DNA of 42,686 bases from Colwellia sp. E2M01 (GTDB lineage: Bacteria; Pseudomonadota; Gammaproteobacteria; Enterobacterales; Alteromonadaceae): contig NZ_JAHKPR010000010.1 of assembly GCF_018860585.1 (NCBI RefSeq), positions 138,388 through 181,073 of the forward strand. The letters run 5' to 3'. Each line of letters starts with the position of its first letter. Within the stretch, counting starts at the first letter, position 1. Both the position numbers and the translations under genes were made by a program. Below are positions 26,468-35,176 of the stretch, piece after piece. Under the pieces are notes generated by a model that had not been told where the DNA came from, made no database searches, and was given only the letters and a program-made list of their open reading frames with translations.

Positions 26468-28571
26468 TAAATTTAATACCTATCAACTACTAATCATTGC
26501 TTTGTCTTTAGTATTAAACGCATGTAGCTCTACGGTAGAAGATACGCCAGATGATGAAGGTTTTGTTAAACCTGACTCTTTATTTATTGAAGAGTCTATT
26601 GTTTCAAAATCACCGGAAAGTCGAAGTGAATTTTCAGCTAGCGAGGTTAACGAAGATACCAAAGGTAACCCTAAAGTTACTTTGTCTACAGAGGCAGTCG
26701 CTAATGTTAGTGGTTTTGGGGTACTGGATAAATCAGCTAAAACAGCACCAATATTTAAAGATGATGAAAAGGTCTCTTTAAGTGTAGATAATATGACAAC
26801 AGTTGAGTTTATTCATTATGTTTTTGATGAAGTACTCGATTTAAATTATATCATTTCGACACAGTTACAGAGTGATACTAAGAAAGTGTCACTTAATCTT
26901 AAAGAGCCTGTTGAAAAATCTGTACTTTATTCAACCAGTGCTCAGCTGTTAGCTGAAAATGATATTGCGATACTACGTAAAGACGATATTATATTTTTTC
27001 AGAACAAAGACAAAAATAAACGATATAACACCGCAGCCGTTGGAATAGGTCGTTTACCATCTGATGTGCCTGATACTACAGGTAAAATTGTTCAAATAAT
27101 TCCTTATGTTTATACCAATAGCTCTAGTCTTAGTAGTGTTATTACTAAACTTACCGATGTAAGTGTACAAATTGACGCTAGACGCCGCATTGTTATGGTG
27201 GAAGGTACTGAAAAGGAGGTACTAGAGGTAATGCGTGTTTTACGCATGCTTGATGTACCTACTTCTTCTGGCGTAGAGATTAGGTTGGTAGATCTTGCTT
27301 ATATAGCTCCAGGTGATTTAATTGAACAATTAAATGACCTATTAGAAAGTGATGGTTTTAAGGTTGGTAAAGGGCAAGATATTACTTTTGTTAGTATGCC
27401 GCGCTTAGGTGCTGTTGTTGTTTATGCTGTAAGTGAAAAAGCAATTGAACGGGTTGAGTTTTGGAGCAAGAAACTTGACATAGCTATTGCAGGTGATGAA
27501 CCACAATTTTATGTTTATAGACCACTGTTTAATAAGGCGGCTGATTTAGGTGCGTCATTAGGCCCTATAATATCTTCAATATTAGGTACGGGGCAATCGA
27601 GTATCCCTCCGTCAGCAACTAATGCTAATAAAGAAGGTAGCAATGCTAATGCAACTAATTCAACTAACTCGATGTCGGTTGACGAAGTACAAAACTCATT
27701 AATATTTTATACAACAGCTGGCAAATATAGAAAGGTATTAACTTTACTCGAGCAGTTAGATCATTTACCTGGGCAAGTAATATTGGATATTGTCATTGCT
27801 GAAGTGACTTTATCTGATAATGTTTCATCAGGCATTGACTGGTTTTATAACTCCAAGGGGCATCCAGAAGGAGACAGTCTCTTAACAGCAGACCTGAAAA
27901 GCTCGGCAGGTAGTTTTAGTCTTTCTGCGGTAAGTGGAGATTGGAAAGCAGCCTTAGCCTTTTTAGAGCAGAAAACTAAGGTAAGGGTACTTGCCAAACC
28001 TTTTTTAATTGTTAAAGATGGTGAATCCGCATCGATTAACTCGGGTGATCAAGTTCCAACTATTACTCAAACAAGTACAAGTGATACAGACAATGTAACT
28101 AACTCGGTACAGTATGTAACTACGGGTATACAGGTTTCGGTTACACCAACAATAAATGCAAAAGGCTTGATTAATTTAGCGATATCTATGAGTAGCAGTG
28201 CATCTAAAGCTACCGATGGCTTTGAAGTTTCTACACCCACCATAACTAATAGAACAATTTCTACTAATATCTTTAGTTCTGATGGTCAAACAGTGGCCTT
28301 AGGTGGCCTTATTAGAGAAGATCTTGATGGTACGGGTAATCAAGTACCTCTGTTAGGCTCTATCCCCTTGTTGGGGGGGTTGTTTAGCTCTGAATCAGAT
28401 TCATATTCTCGATCTGAATTAATGATGCTAATAACTTCAAAAGTGGTTAGAAATGTAGATGAAATTGATGAATTTAAAGATAATATTTTAGACTTATATA
28501 GTTTTCCTTTGGCTAAAAGCCCATTAGATAAAGTTGTAGATAGCGAACAAGAGGTTAATCTAAGTCAATAG
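26454..28571 (+). CDS. gspD: Type II secretion outer-membrane secretin GspD, lipidated
   Basis: A 705-aa secretin forming the outer-membrane channel. The signal peptide ends in a lipobox LNAC (Cys24), so the mature protein should be a lipoprotein. Order: N0 domain (about 103-185), N1-N3 repeats (about 215-450, with an Asn/Ser-rich loop at about 380-407), then the secretin barrel, with VPLLGSIPLLGGLF at 631-644. A short S-domain-like tail follows. A lipidated secretin recalls the self-piloting HxcQ of Pseudomonas, and no pilotin gene is seen here. It is the last gene of the operon. Confidence 0.95.
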   Translation: MILSNKFNTYQLLIIALSLVLNACSSTVEDTPDDEGFVKPDSLFIEESIVSKSPESRSEFSASEVNEDTKGNPKVTLSTEAVANVSGFGVLDKSAKTAPIFKDDEKVSLSVDNMTTVEFIHYVFDEVLDLNYIISTQLQSDTKKVSLNLKEPVEKSVLYSTSAQLLAENDIAILRKDDIIFFQNKDKNKRYNTAAVGIGRLPSDVPDTTGKIVQIIPYVYTNSSSLSSVITKLTDVSVQIDARRRIVMVEGTEKEVLEVMRVLRMLDVPTSSGVEIRLVDLAYIAPGDLIEQLNDLLESDGFKVGKGQDITFVSMPRLGAVVVYAVSEKAIERVEFWSKKLDIAIAGDEPQFYVYRPLFNKAADLGASLGPIISSILGTGQSSIPPSATNANKEGSNANATNSTNSMSVDEVQNSLIFYTTAGKYRKVLTLLEQLDHLPGQVILDIVIAEVTLSDNVSSGIDWFYNSKGHPEGDSLLTADLKSSAGSFSLSAVSGDWKAALAFLEQKTKVRVLAKPFLIVKDGESASINSGDQVPTITQTSTSDTDNVTNSVQYVTTGIQVSVTPTINAKGLINLAISMSSSASKATDGFEVSTPTITNRTISTNIFSSDGQTVALGGLIREDLDGTGNQVPLLGSIPLLGGLFSSESDSYSRSELMMLITSKVVRNVDEIDEFKDNILDLYSFPLAKSPLDKVVDSEQEVNLSQ

Positions 28572-28624
28572 GCTACTTAAAAGTAAATATTTATCTACTT
28601 GTGTACATAGCCTAAATGGGTTGT

Positions 28625-28663
28625 AAAAAAGGAGTATCTGCTTTAAACAGGCACTCCTTTTTT
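28625..28663 (+). terminator. Rho-independent terminator of the secretion operon
   Basis: AAAAAAGGAGT (28625-28635) pairs with ACTCCTTTTTT (28653-28663). An inner CTG/CAG pairing shortens the loop. The T-rich tail continues to 28669. It lies 53 bases after gspD. Confidence 0.9.
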
Positions 28664-28729
28664 ATTTTTAGTTTCGTCATCTTAGGTATGCGCCTAGCGA
28701 GCACACCTATTTTTTGAAAACCCTGGGTA

Positions 28730-28887
28730 ATACCAATCTCACAAACTAAGTTATCATTTATACGGGCTAAAACCACTAACCACAGCGTCATTTAATAATT
28801 ATAACAACTAGTTATGTAAATAAATGCCTTGTATTTAATGATTTTATCTTCGTCTAAAATAGATCACTTAATTAATGAAACGGGTAT
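28730..28887. repeat. MITE-like repeat, copy 2 (right of the secretion operon)
   Basis: 158 bp, in the same orientation as copy 1 (18000-18161) and about 90% identical to it; it begins ATACCAATCT and ends CGGGTAT. The terminal inverted repeat is more degraded than in copy 1. It sits in the 757-bp gap between gspD and the first acyltransferase, next to an IS66 remnant. Confidence 0.88.
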
Positions 28888-28981
28888 AACAAGTTCTCGA
28901 TATTGGGCTTGGTTGGCACAGTCTTCAAGCCATGAAATAATCAAAGGTTATGTGTTGGTATGAGCACTATTAGCTGTTTGG

Positions 28982-29254
28982 TTAAGCAACCAACTTTTCC
29001 ACCTTACCACAAACGGTTCGACCGAGTTTGGGGCATTTGAATTTGTGATCATCTAATCCCTTATACCACAACACAAAACCTGTGCTATCCCAATACAACA
29101 GTTTGAGCTTGTCCCAACCTTTATCACTAAACACAAACAGTGCGCCACTGAAGACCGGCAATTCGAGCTCAGCCTCGACTAAAGCTGCCAACCCATTAAT
29201 TGATTTACGAAAATCGACGGCTTCGGCACATAAATAGACGATATCTATTGAGTT
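28982..29254 (-). pseudogene. IS66-family tnpB (Orf2) remnant
   Basis: Reading the minus strand from 29254, the frame gives VYLCAEAVDFRKSINGLAA, then GALFVFSDKGWDKLKLLYWD and GFVLWYKGLDDHKFKCP, an unmistakable match to the IS66 accessory protein TnpB. There is no start codon after the upstream stop, and the C-terminus diverges after KFKCPKLG and lacks the usual family tail. No tnpA or transposase (tnpC) follows. It is therefore a dead fragment, marking an old IS66 insertion between the secretion operon and the acyltransferase genes. Confidence 0.85.
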
Positions 29255-29287
29255 TTAATCACTTGTCTTGTCTTGTCTTAGCATTAG

Positions 29288-29295
29288 TATAAAAT
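29288..29295 (+). promoter_or_regulatory. Candidate -10 region of acyltransferase gene 1
   Basis: ATTAGTATAAAAT (29283-29295) lies about 35 bases before the GTG start. The same ATTAGTATAAAAT string occurs about 36 bases before the start of the paralogous gene (31490-31502). TTGTC repeats (29263-29277) stand at the -35 position with poor spacing. Confidence 0.4.
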
Positions 29296-29328
29296 ACGCC
29301 CAAATATTTAATTAGTTGGTTTAGGCTT

Positions 29329-31230
29329 GTGCAGTTTAGAAAAGATATAAATGGTTTAAGAGCCATAGCAGTAATAGCAGTTGTGCTATTTCATTTTAAT
29401 GCTAGTTGGATGCCCGGCGGTTTTTCTGGCGTAGATGTGTTTTTTGTTATTTCTGGTTTCTTAATGACAGGGATAATATTCAGAGGTATTAAGCAAGAAA
29501 ATTTTTCTATATTGAAGTTTTATGTTGCAAGAGCTAACAGGATCATACCAGCGTTAGCGGTTCTTTGTCTGGTTTTGTTAGTATTCGGTTGGTTCTACCT
29601 TACTCCACTTGATTACAAAGCATTAGGAAAGCACGTAGAAAGTAGTATGGGGTTTTTCTCCAATATTACATATTGGAGAGAATCTGGCTACTTTGGCGCA
29701 GCTTCACAAGAAAAATGGCTTTTACATACTTGGTCTTTATCTGCTGAATGGCAATTCTACATAATCTATCCATTAATCCTTGTTGCTATGAGAAAGTTTT
29801 TGTCTTTAAAAGCCATGAAAGCGACGGTTTTAGTTGGGACGGTGTTGGGCTTTATCTTCTGTGTTGTAGCTACTTATAAATGGCCTAATCCTGCCTATTA
29901 TCTATTACCTACCAGAGCGTGGGAAATGATGATTGGTGGTGTTGCATATCTTTATCCGTTAAAACTGACAGAGAATAGAAAGAAAGTTTTTGAATGGGTT
30001 GGGTTAGCATTAATAATTTTATCTTATTTTTTTATTTCAAAAGAAAACTTATGGCCAGGTTATTTGGCTTTAATTCCTGTTCTTGGTGCGTTCTTGATAA
30101 TCCAAGCTCAAAGGAATGACAGTACTGTAACAGGTAATATTTTATTTCAATCATTAGGTAAATGGTCTTACTCGATTTATCTATGGCACTGGCCTCTTGT
30201 AGTTGCAATATACTCATTTTCTTTAAATGAACAGTTTATATATTTAGGTGTTTTTCTCTCAGTATTCTTAGGTTTTCTCAGTAATAAGTATATAGAAACT
30301 ATTAAGTTTAGAAGTAATTTTGGTGGGATATTAAGTTATTTAAAATGTAAACCTATTTATCTTGTTCTCATAATGGTGATGTTAGGTTCTTATACCTATT
30401 TATCTGATGGAATTAATCTATCTATAAGAGCTATAACTACAACAGAAGAAGCAAAATATATATATAAATATCACAGGGATAACTATAGTAAACATCTTCC
30501 CGAGGCGTATAGTCAACAATGTAATTTTTTTGATGGTAAATCTTATACAGCAAAAAAACATGATATACCTGATGAATGTATAAATAATGGGAAGGGTGGG
30601 ATCTTTATCTGGGGTGATTCACACGCACAAGCTTTATCTTATGGGGTAAGAAAAGCATTTTCAGATATTAACATTAACCAAGTAACAAGTTCTGGTTGTA
30701 GACCTCTAATACAAGATGATCTAAAAACTACTGGTGAGTTTAAAATATCTTGTGATAGATCTAATGAAAAAGCAAAAAATCAAATATTAAAGATCAGGCC
30801 TGATGTTATTTTACTTGCTCAGAGAATTGGGCATGATGAAAATGACTATAATGAAATATTAAAATACATAAAAGATAATAATATTAAATCTAAGTTGGTT
30901 TTAATTGGTCCAGTCCCACAATGGGAACTAAGTTTGCCTAATGTTATTGCAAAAAGACATTTTGATAATCAAGAAAAATCAATAAATGATTTTTCTTTTG
31001 TAGGAGAAGTATTACTTATAAATAAAGAACTACATAGGAAATATGATTATTCTGAAATTGAATACATATCTTTGATCGATCAATTATGCGATGGGAATTA
31101 TTGTTTAGCTAAGGTTGATAATGATAATACGCCTTTAGTTTGGGATTATGGTCATTTGTCTCTTGAAGGGTCAAAGTTTGTTGTTAGTAATTTTGTTAAA
31201 GATAGAATAACTCCTTATTTAAGTAATTAA
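29329..31230 (+). CDS. Membrane O-acyltransferase with SGNH domain (copy 1)
   Basis: A 633-aa protein of the OafA/YrhL acyltransferase-3 type. Residues 1-350 form about ten membrane helices, with the N-terminal signature FRKDINGLRAIAVIAVVLFH (likely catalytic His22) and later STNRAWEMM-like LPTRAWEMMIGG. The periplasmic C-terminus is an SGNH hydrolase-like domain with GDSH (429-432, Ser431) and DYGH (606-609). Such fusions move acetyl or other acyl groups onto surface glycans such as O-antigen or exopolysaccharide. The start is GTG. It is paralogous to the next gene. The target could be the polysaccharide made by the operon at 35283-42686 (inference). Confidence 0.92.
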   Translation: MQFRKDINGLRAIAVIAVVLFHFNASWMPGGFSGVDVFFVISGFLMTGIIFRGIKQENFSILKFYVARANRIIPALAVLCLVLLVFGWFYLTPLDYKALGKHVESSMGFFSNITYWRESGYFGAASQEKWLLHTWSLSAEWQFYIIYPLILVAMRKFLSLKAMKATVLVGTVLGFIFCVVATYKWPNPAYYLLPTRAWEMMIGGVAYLYPLKLTENRKKVFEWVGLALIILSYFFISKENLWPGYLALIPVLGAFLIIQAQRNDSTVTGNILFQSLGKWSYSIYLWHWPLVVAIYSFSLNEQFIYLGVFLSVFLGFLSNKYIETIKFRSNFGGILSYLKCKPIYLVLIMVMLGSYTYLSDGINLSIRAITTTEEAKYIYKYHRDNYSKHLPEAYSQQCNFFDGKSYTAKKHDIPDECINNGKGGIFIWGDSHAQALSYGVRKAFSDININQVTSSGCRPLIQDDLKTTGEFKISCDRSNEKAKNQILKIRPDVILLAQRIGHDENDYNEILKYIKDNNIKSKLVLIGPVPQWELSLPNVIAKRHFDNQEKSINDFSFVGEVLLINKELHRKYDYSEIEYISLIDQLCDGNYCLAKVDNDNTPLVWDYGHLSLEGSKFVVSNFVKDRITPYLSN

Positions 31231-31350
31231 TAATCTTAAGGTCTTACATTTTGAAATAGAATGTTTTTTACTTTGAACATAATATTAATTTTTACTATCT
31301 TGTTAATCCTAATGTAGCTAAAAATTCATTGCAAGTGTATAAAAAAACAT

Positions 31351-31392
31351 AAAAAGCCTCCTCATTAATATTTTAATGGGGAGGCTTTTTTG
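31351..31392 (+). terminator. Rho-independent terminator between the two acyltransferases
   Basis: A 17-bp stem with one G-T pair (31351-31367 with 31374-31390; core AAAAAGCCTCC/GGAGGCTTTTT) closes a 6-nt loop and ends in six T. It means the two paralogues are separate transcription units. The rest of the 306-bp gap holds the promoter-like region of copy 2 and no gene. Confidence 0.93.
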
Positions 31393-31489
31393 TATCGTAA
31401 TTAATGTGAAGTGACATAGTCAATCGGTAATCCATTCGTTTTCGCGGTTATGGCTAAATGGTATTTCTCTTACCTTGTTATTAGTATAA

Positions 31490-31502
31490 AATCACCCCCC
31501 CA
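31490..31502 (+). promoter_or_regulatory. Candidate -10 region of acyltransferase gene 2
   Basis: ATTAGTATAAAAT (TATAAA at 31495-31500) lies 35 bases before the TTG start and is identical to the string upstream of copy 1. A run of seven C follows at 31504-31510. The shared string suggests that the promoter was duplicated with the gene. Confidence 0.4.
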
Positions 31503-31536
31503 ATCTTTTAATAATTAACTAATTGAGTGCTGTATT

Positions 31537-33483
31537 TTGCAATTTAGAAAAGATATAAATGGACTTAGAGCTATTGCAGTTATAGCTGTTGTGCTATTTC
31601 ATTTTAATGAGTCTTGGATGCCTGGTGGTTTCGCAGGAGTAGACGTGTTTTTTGTTATTTCAGGATTTTTAATGACTGGAATAATATTTAGAGGAATAGA
31701 ACAAGAAAACTTTTCTATTTTAAAATTTTATGTTGCCCGCGCAAATAGAATAATTCCTGCATTAGCTGTTCTCTGTTTAGTTTTATTAGTATTCGGTTGG
31801 TTTTACCTTACTCCACTTGATTATCAAGCAGTAGGCAAGCACGTAGCTAGTAGTATGGTATTTTTATCTAATATTATTTTGTGGAGAGAGTCAGGTTATT
31901 TTGATGCTGCATCGCACGAAAAATGGTTGTTACATACTTGGTCTTTATCTGTTGAATGGCAGTTTTATATAATATATCCATTAGTACTTGTTGTGATGAG
32001 AAAGTTTATATCAATAAAAGCAATGAAAAATACTGTTCTACTCGGAACAATATTGGGCTTTATTTTCTGTATTCTTGTTACTTACATATGGCCTAAGCCG
32101 TCATACTTTTTATTACCTACCAGAGCGTGGGAAATGATGATAGGAGGTGTCGCATATCTTTATCCTATAACTATAAAAGAAGAAAGAAAAAAACTATTAG
32201 AATGGCTTGGTTTAGCGTTAATTATTACTTCTTATTTTTTCATATCTAAAGATAACCCTTGGCCTGGTTATTTAGCTATATTTCCTGTTTTTGGGGCGTA
32301 TTTAATAATTCAAGCGCAACGTAATAATAGCTTTATTACTAGCAATATAATATTTCAAAAGTTAGGAGCATGGTCTTACTCTATCTATCTATGGCACTGG
32401 CCGTTAGTTGTTGCTATATACTATTTTTCATTAAATGAAATATATATTTATCTTGGTATTGCACTGTCAGTATTTCTTGGTTTTTTGAGTAATAAATATA
32501 TTGAAAAAATTAAGTTTAGAAATAATTTTGGTAATTTATTTTCTTATTTAAAATGTAAACCTGCCTATATGGTTGTTATTGTTGGTGTAATAGGAAGCCT
32601 TGTATTAAAAACTGTTGGTTTCGAAAATCACTATCCTAAAAATGTGATTATAGCGTCTAAAGAAGAAATGAATATGAATCCCCGTAGGGATGAATGTCAT
32701 ATTACTACAGGAAAAGTCCCGGAATGCATTTATGGTAGTGGAAAATTAGGTGTAATTGTTATTGGTGATAGTCACGCTCAAAGTATCGTTAGAAGTGTAG
32801 AAAAAGCACTAGACAATAGAAGCGTAATGGATTGGACTATGGCCGGTTGTAGAACTATTGAAGGGATTTATCATATTCACAACAAAGAAGTACCTGATTA
32901 TTCTTGTGGTGATTTTATATCGTATGCGTTAAGAGAAATAGCTAACTACCCTCAAATACCAATCATTATCGATAACCGTTATAATATATTACTTTTAGGA
33001 CCTAATGAACCAGAACTTCAAGCAAGGAGTATGGCTGTAAAAGAGATGATCCTTGCTAGCAAAGACATAAAATCTCGTAATAGTCACTATCACAATGTAA
33101 TGAATAGTGCGTTTATTCAAACTATTTGTAAGCTCTCAGAAAAGAACCCTGTATTTATATTAGAACAAACACCTGAATTAAAGCATCACGTCCCGAAAAC
33201 TATGTCAAAGGAGTTTCTTGAAGGAAATAATGATTTTAGAGTAAAAATTTCAATTAATGAATACACTGAACGTAACCATCTTTTTAACTCTCTTATCTTG
33301 GAATTAGAATCAAAATGTAAAGTAACTAGAATTCCTGTTAAAGATAGTTTATGTGAGAAAGACTACTGTTATGGCGATGTTGATGGAAGACCACTTTACT
33401 TTGATGATGACCATTTAAGTGAGTTTGGGGCATCGAAATTAATCCCAATATTTAAAAGTATTATTACACCAAAGCTACCATAA
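31537..33483 (+). CDS. Membrane O-acyltransferase with SGNH domain (copy 2)
   Basis: A 648-aa paralogue of the preceding gene. The first 340 residues (acyltransferase-3 membrane domain, His22 present, SLSVEWQFYIIYPL) are nearly the same as copy 1. The C-terminal SGNH domain is clearly different apart from its motifs: GDSH at 410-413 and DDDH at 623-626. Same donor-side machinery and a changed acceptor domain suggest a different site or sugar. The start is TTG, aligned with the GTG of copy 1. Its stop codon abuts an IS21 istB remnant. Confidence 0.92.
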   Translation: MQFRKDINGLRAIAVIAVVLFHFNESWMPGGFAGVDVFFVISGFLMTGIIFRGIEQENFSILKFYVARANRIIPALAVLCLVLLVFGWFYLTPLDYQAVGKHVASSMVFLSNIILWRESGYFDAASHEKWLLHTWSLSVEWQFYIIYPLVLVVMRKFISIKAMKNTVLLGTILGFIFCILVTYIWPKPSYFLLPTRAWEMMIGGVAYLYPITIKEERKKLLEWLGLALIITSYFFISKDNPWPGYLAIFPVFGAYLIIQAQRNNSFITSNIIFQKLGAWSYSIYLWHWPLVVAIYYFSLNEIYIYLGIALSVFLGFLSNKYIEKIKFRNNFGNLFSYLKCKPAYMVVIVGVIGSLVLKTVGFENHYPKNVIIASKEEMNMNPRRDECHITTGKVPECIYGSGKLGVIVIGDSHAQSIVRSVEKALDNRSVMDWTMAGCRTIEGIYHIHNKEVPDYSCGDFISYALREIANYPQIPIIIDNRYNILLLGPNEPELQARSMAVKEMILASKDIKSRNSHYHNVMNSAFIQTICKLSEKNPVFILEQTPELKHHVPKTMSKEFLEGNNDFRVKISINEYTERNHLFNSLILELESKCKVTRIPVKDSLCEKDYCYGDVDGRPLYFDDDHLSEFGASKLIPIFKSIITPKLP

Positions 33484-33671
33484 AGGTTAGTTTGTTGATC
33501 ACATCAAACCAAACTTTCAGTGAATGGGGTAGTATATTCGGCGATAACATGATGACAGTTGCGGCTATCGATAGACTTGTTCACCACAGTGACATCTATA
33601 AAATCGAAGGTGAAAGCTACCGTAAAAAACAAGCAATAAAATTAAATTCAAATACCGGCCAAGTTAGTTGA
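33484..33671 (+). pseudogene. IS21-family istB remnant (C-terminal fragment)
   Basis: The frame ending with TGA at 33669-33671 reads LLITSNQTFSEWGSIFGDN, then MMTVAAIDRLVHHSDIYKIE and GESYRKKQA, which is the C-terminal end of the IstB helper ATPase of IS21-type elements. The N-terminal three quarters, including Walker A and B, are missing. The fragment starts right at the acyltransferase stop, so it is a deletion remnant. Confidence 0.85.
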
Positions 33672-33736
33672 CGTCTAATAGTAATTAAAGTTTGAAAAGG
33701 TATAATTTAAAAAACGTACTTATTTATGGAATATAT

Positions 33737-35155
33737 ATGAAATGCATAATAGTGTTTATTATTAGTTTACTAACAATTTCTTGTGGTGATTCAGGTACAC
33801 CTATTAATGGAGATTCATCTACTGATGTTGATTCAAGTGTAAAAGCTTACTTATCAGATAATGGTATAACAATTATTGCGTCTGAGTTATCGGAAGTTGG
33901 TGATACAGAGGTTATTAATGAGCATATCTATACTATTGTTGATAACAGCAAACTTCGCAGCATGCTTTATTATGAAGAAGATGTTTCTTATGCCGTAACC
34001 ACAAAGGTAACGGATATGAGTGGAATATTTCGAAATGTGGATTTCAACTCAGATATTAGCTCATGGGACACGTCAAATGTTACTGACATGAGTTCTATGT
34101 TTGTCCTTTCCGAGTTCAATCAAGATATTAGTTCATGGGATACCTCAAATGTTACTGACATGAGCAATATGTTTGAAGGTTCATTATTCAATCAAGATAT
34201 TAGTTCATGGGATACCTCAAATGTTACTGACATGAGTTATATGTTTGAAGATTCATTATTCAATCAAGATATGAGTTTATGGGACACATCAAATATTACT
34301 AACATGAGCAATATGTTTGAAGATTCATTATTCAATCAAGATATTAGTTCATGGGATACCTCAAATGTTACTGACATGAGCAATATGTTTGAAGGTTCAT
34401 TATTCAATCAAGATATTAGTTCATGGGATACCTCAAATGTTACTGACATGAGTTATATGTTTTCCAATTCAATATTCAATCAAAATATTGATTCATGGGA
34501 CACATCAAATATTACTAACATGAGCAATATGTTTGAAGATTCATTATTCAATCAAGATATTAGTTCATGGGATACCTCAAATGTTACTGACATGAGCAAT
34601 ATGTTTGAAAGTTCATTATTCAATCAAAATATTGGTTCATGGGATACCTCAAATGTTACTAATATAAGTTCTATATTTTCCAATTCACAATTCAATCGAG
34701 ATATTGGTCTGTGGGATACATCAAAAGTTATTCGTATGAGGTATGTTTTTTCTTTTTCTAAATTCAATCAAGATATTAGTTTGTGGGATACCTCAAGTGT
34801 AGTTTATATGGAAAACATGTTTTATAACTCATTATTCAATCGAAATATCAACTCATGGGATGTGTCAAACGTGACAGATATGCGTTTTATGTTTGCCAAC
34901 TCACAATTTAATCAAGATATTTATATGTGGGATATTTCAAAAGTAGTGCTTATGAAAGCCATGTTTTTAGAGTCTGTATTTAATAAGCCCATAGGTATAT
35001 GGGATACATCAGGGGTAAGGGAAATGCATGCTATGTTTAGGTCTTCACAATTCAATCAAGATATTAGTTTATGGGATGTATCACGTGTTTCTACTTACAG
35101 TGGCTTTAGTCTATATTCACCTTTAGAAGATAGGTATAATCCATTTTTTCAGTAG
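33737..35155 (+). CDS. BspA-type surface lipoprotein with DUF285 repeats
   Basis: A 472-aa protein from ATG 33737 (GGAA 5 bases upstream). An in-frame TTG at 33692 would place 15 extra polar residues before the signal peptide. A short hydrophobic signal ends in a lipobox-like TISC (Cys16). From about residue 95 the protein is made of about fifteen 24-residue units of the form ISSWDTSNVTDMSNMFEGSL followed by FNQD, the BspA-like/DUF285 repeat of surface proteins. In other bacteria such repeats occur in adhesins and lipoproteins, often phase- or copy-variable. It follows an istB remnant, and its repeats may have been acquired or expanded locally. Function here is unknown; a surface or adhesive role is likely. 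Confidence 0.88.
   Translation: MKCIIVFIISLLTISCGDSGTPINGDSSTDVDSSVKAYLSDNGITIIASELSEVGDTEVINEHIYTIVDNSKLRSMLYYEEDVSYAVTTKVTDMSGIFRNVDFNSDISSWDTSNVTDMSSMFVLSEFNQDISSWDTSNVTDMSNMFEGSLFNQDISSWDTSNVTDMSYMFEDSLFNQDMSLWDTSNITNMSNMFEDSLFNQDISSWDTSNVTDMSNMFEGSLFNQDISSWDTSNVTDMSYMFSNSIFNQNIDSWDTSNITNMSNMFEDSLFNQDISSWDTSNVTDMSNMFESSLFNQNIGSWDTSNVTNISSIFSNSQFNRDIGLWDTSKVIRMRYVFSFSKFNQDISLWDTSSVVYMENMFYNSLFNRNINSWDVSNVTDMRFMFANSQFNQDIYMWDISKVVLMKAMFLESVFNKPIGIWDTSGVREMHAMFRSSQFNQDISLWDVSRVSTYSGFSLYSPLEDRYNPFFQ
34053..35130 (+). repeat. 72-bp coding tandem repeats with a 216-bp higher-order period
   Basis: TCATGGGA markers fall at 34061 and 34133 (72 bp apart), and nearly identical longer blocks recur at 34133, 34349 and 34565 (216 bp = three units apart). 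Units near the middle are almost identical in DNA, while units at both ends have diverged. This is the pattern left by recent unequal exchange or slippage of a three-unit block. Confidence 0.9.
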
Positions 35156-35176
35156 TTTCTTTATACTTTTGAATGA

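Noticed and set aside
28890-28975. Minus-strand stretch reading SWLEDCANQAQYREL next to the MITE
   Set aside because: It looks protein-like but is short, has no start, and I cannot assign it to a family; it may be part of the IS66 remnant or chance.
34053-35130. Regularly spaced repeats suggesting a CRISPR array
   Set aside because: The 72-bp units are in one open reading frame, have no unique spacers and encode DUF285 repeats.
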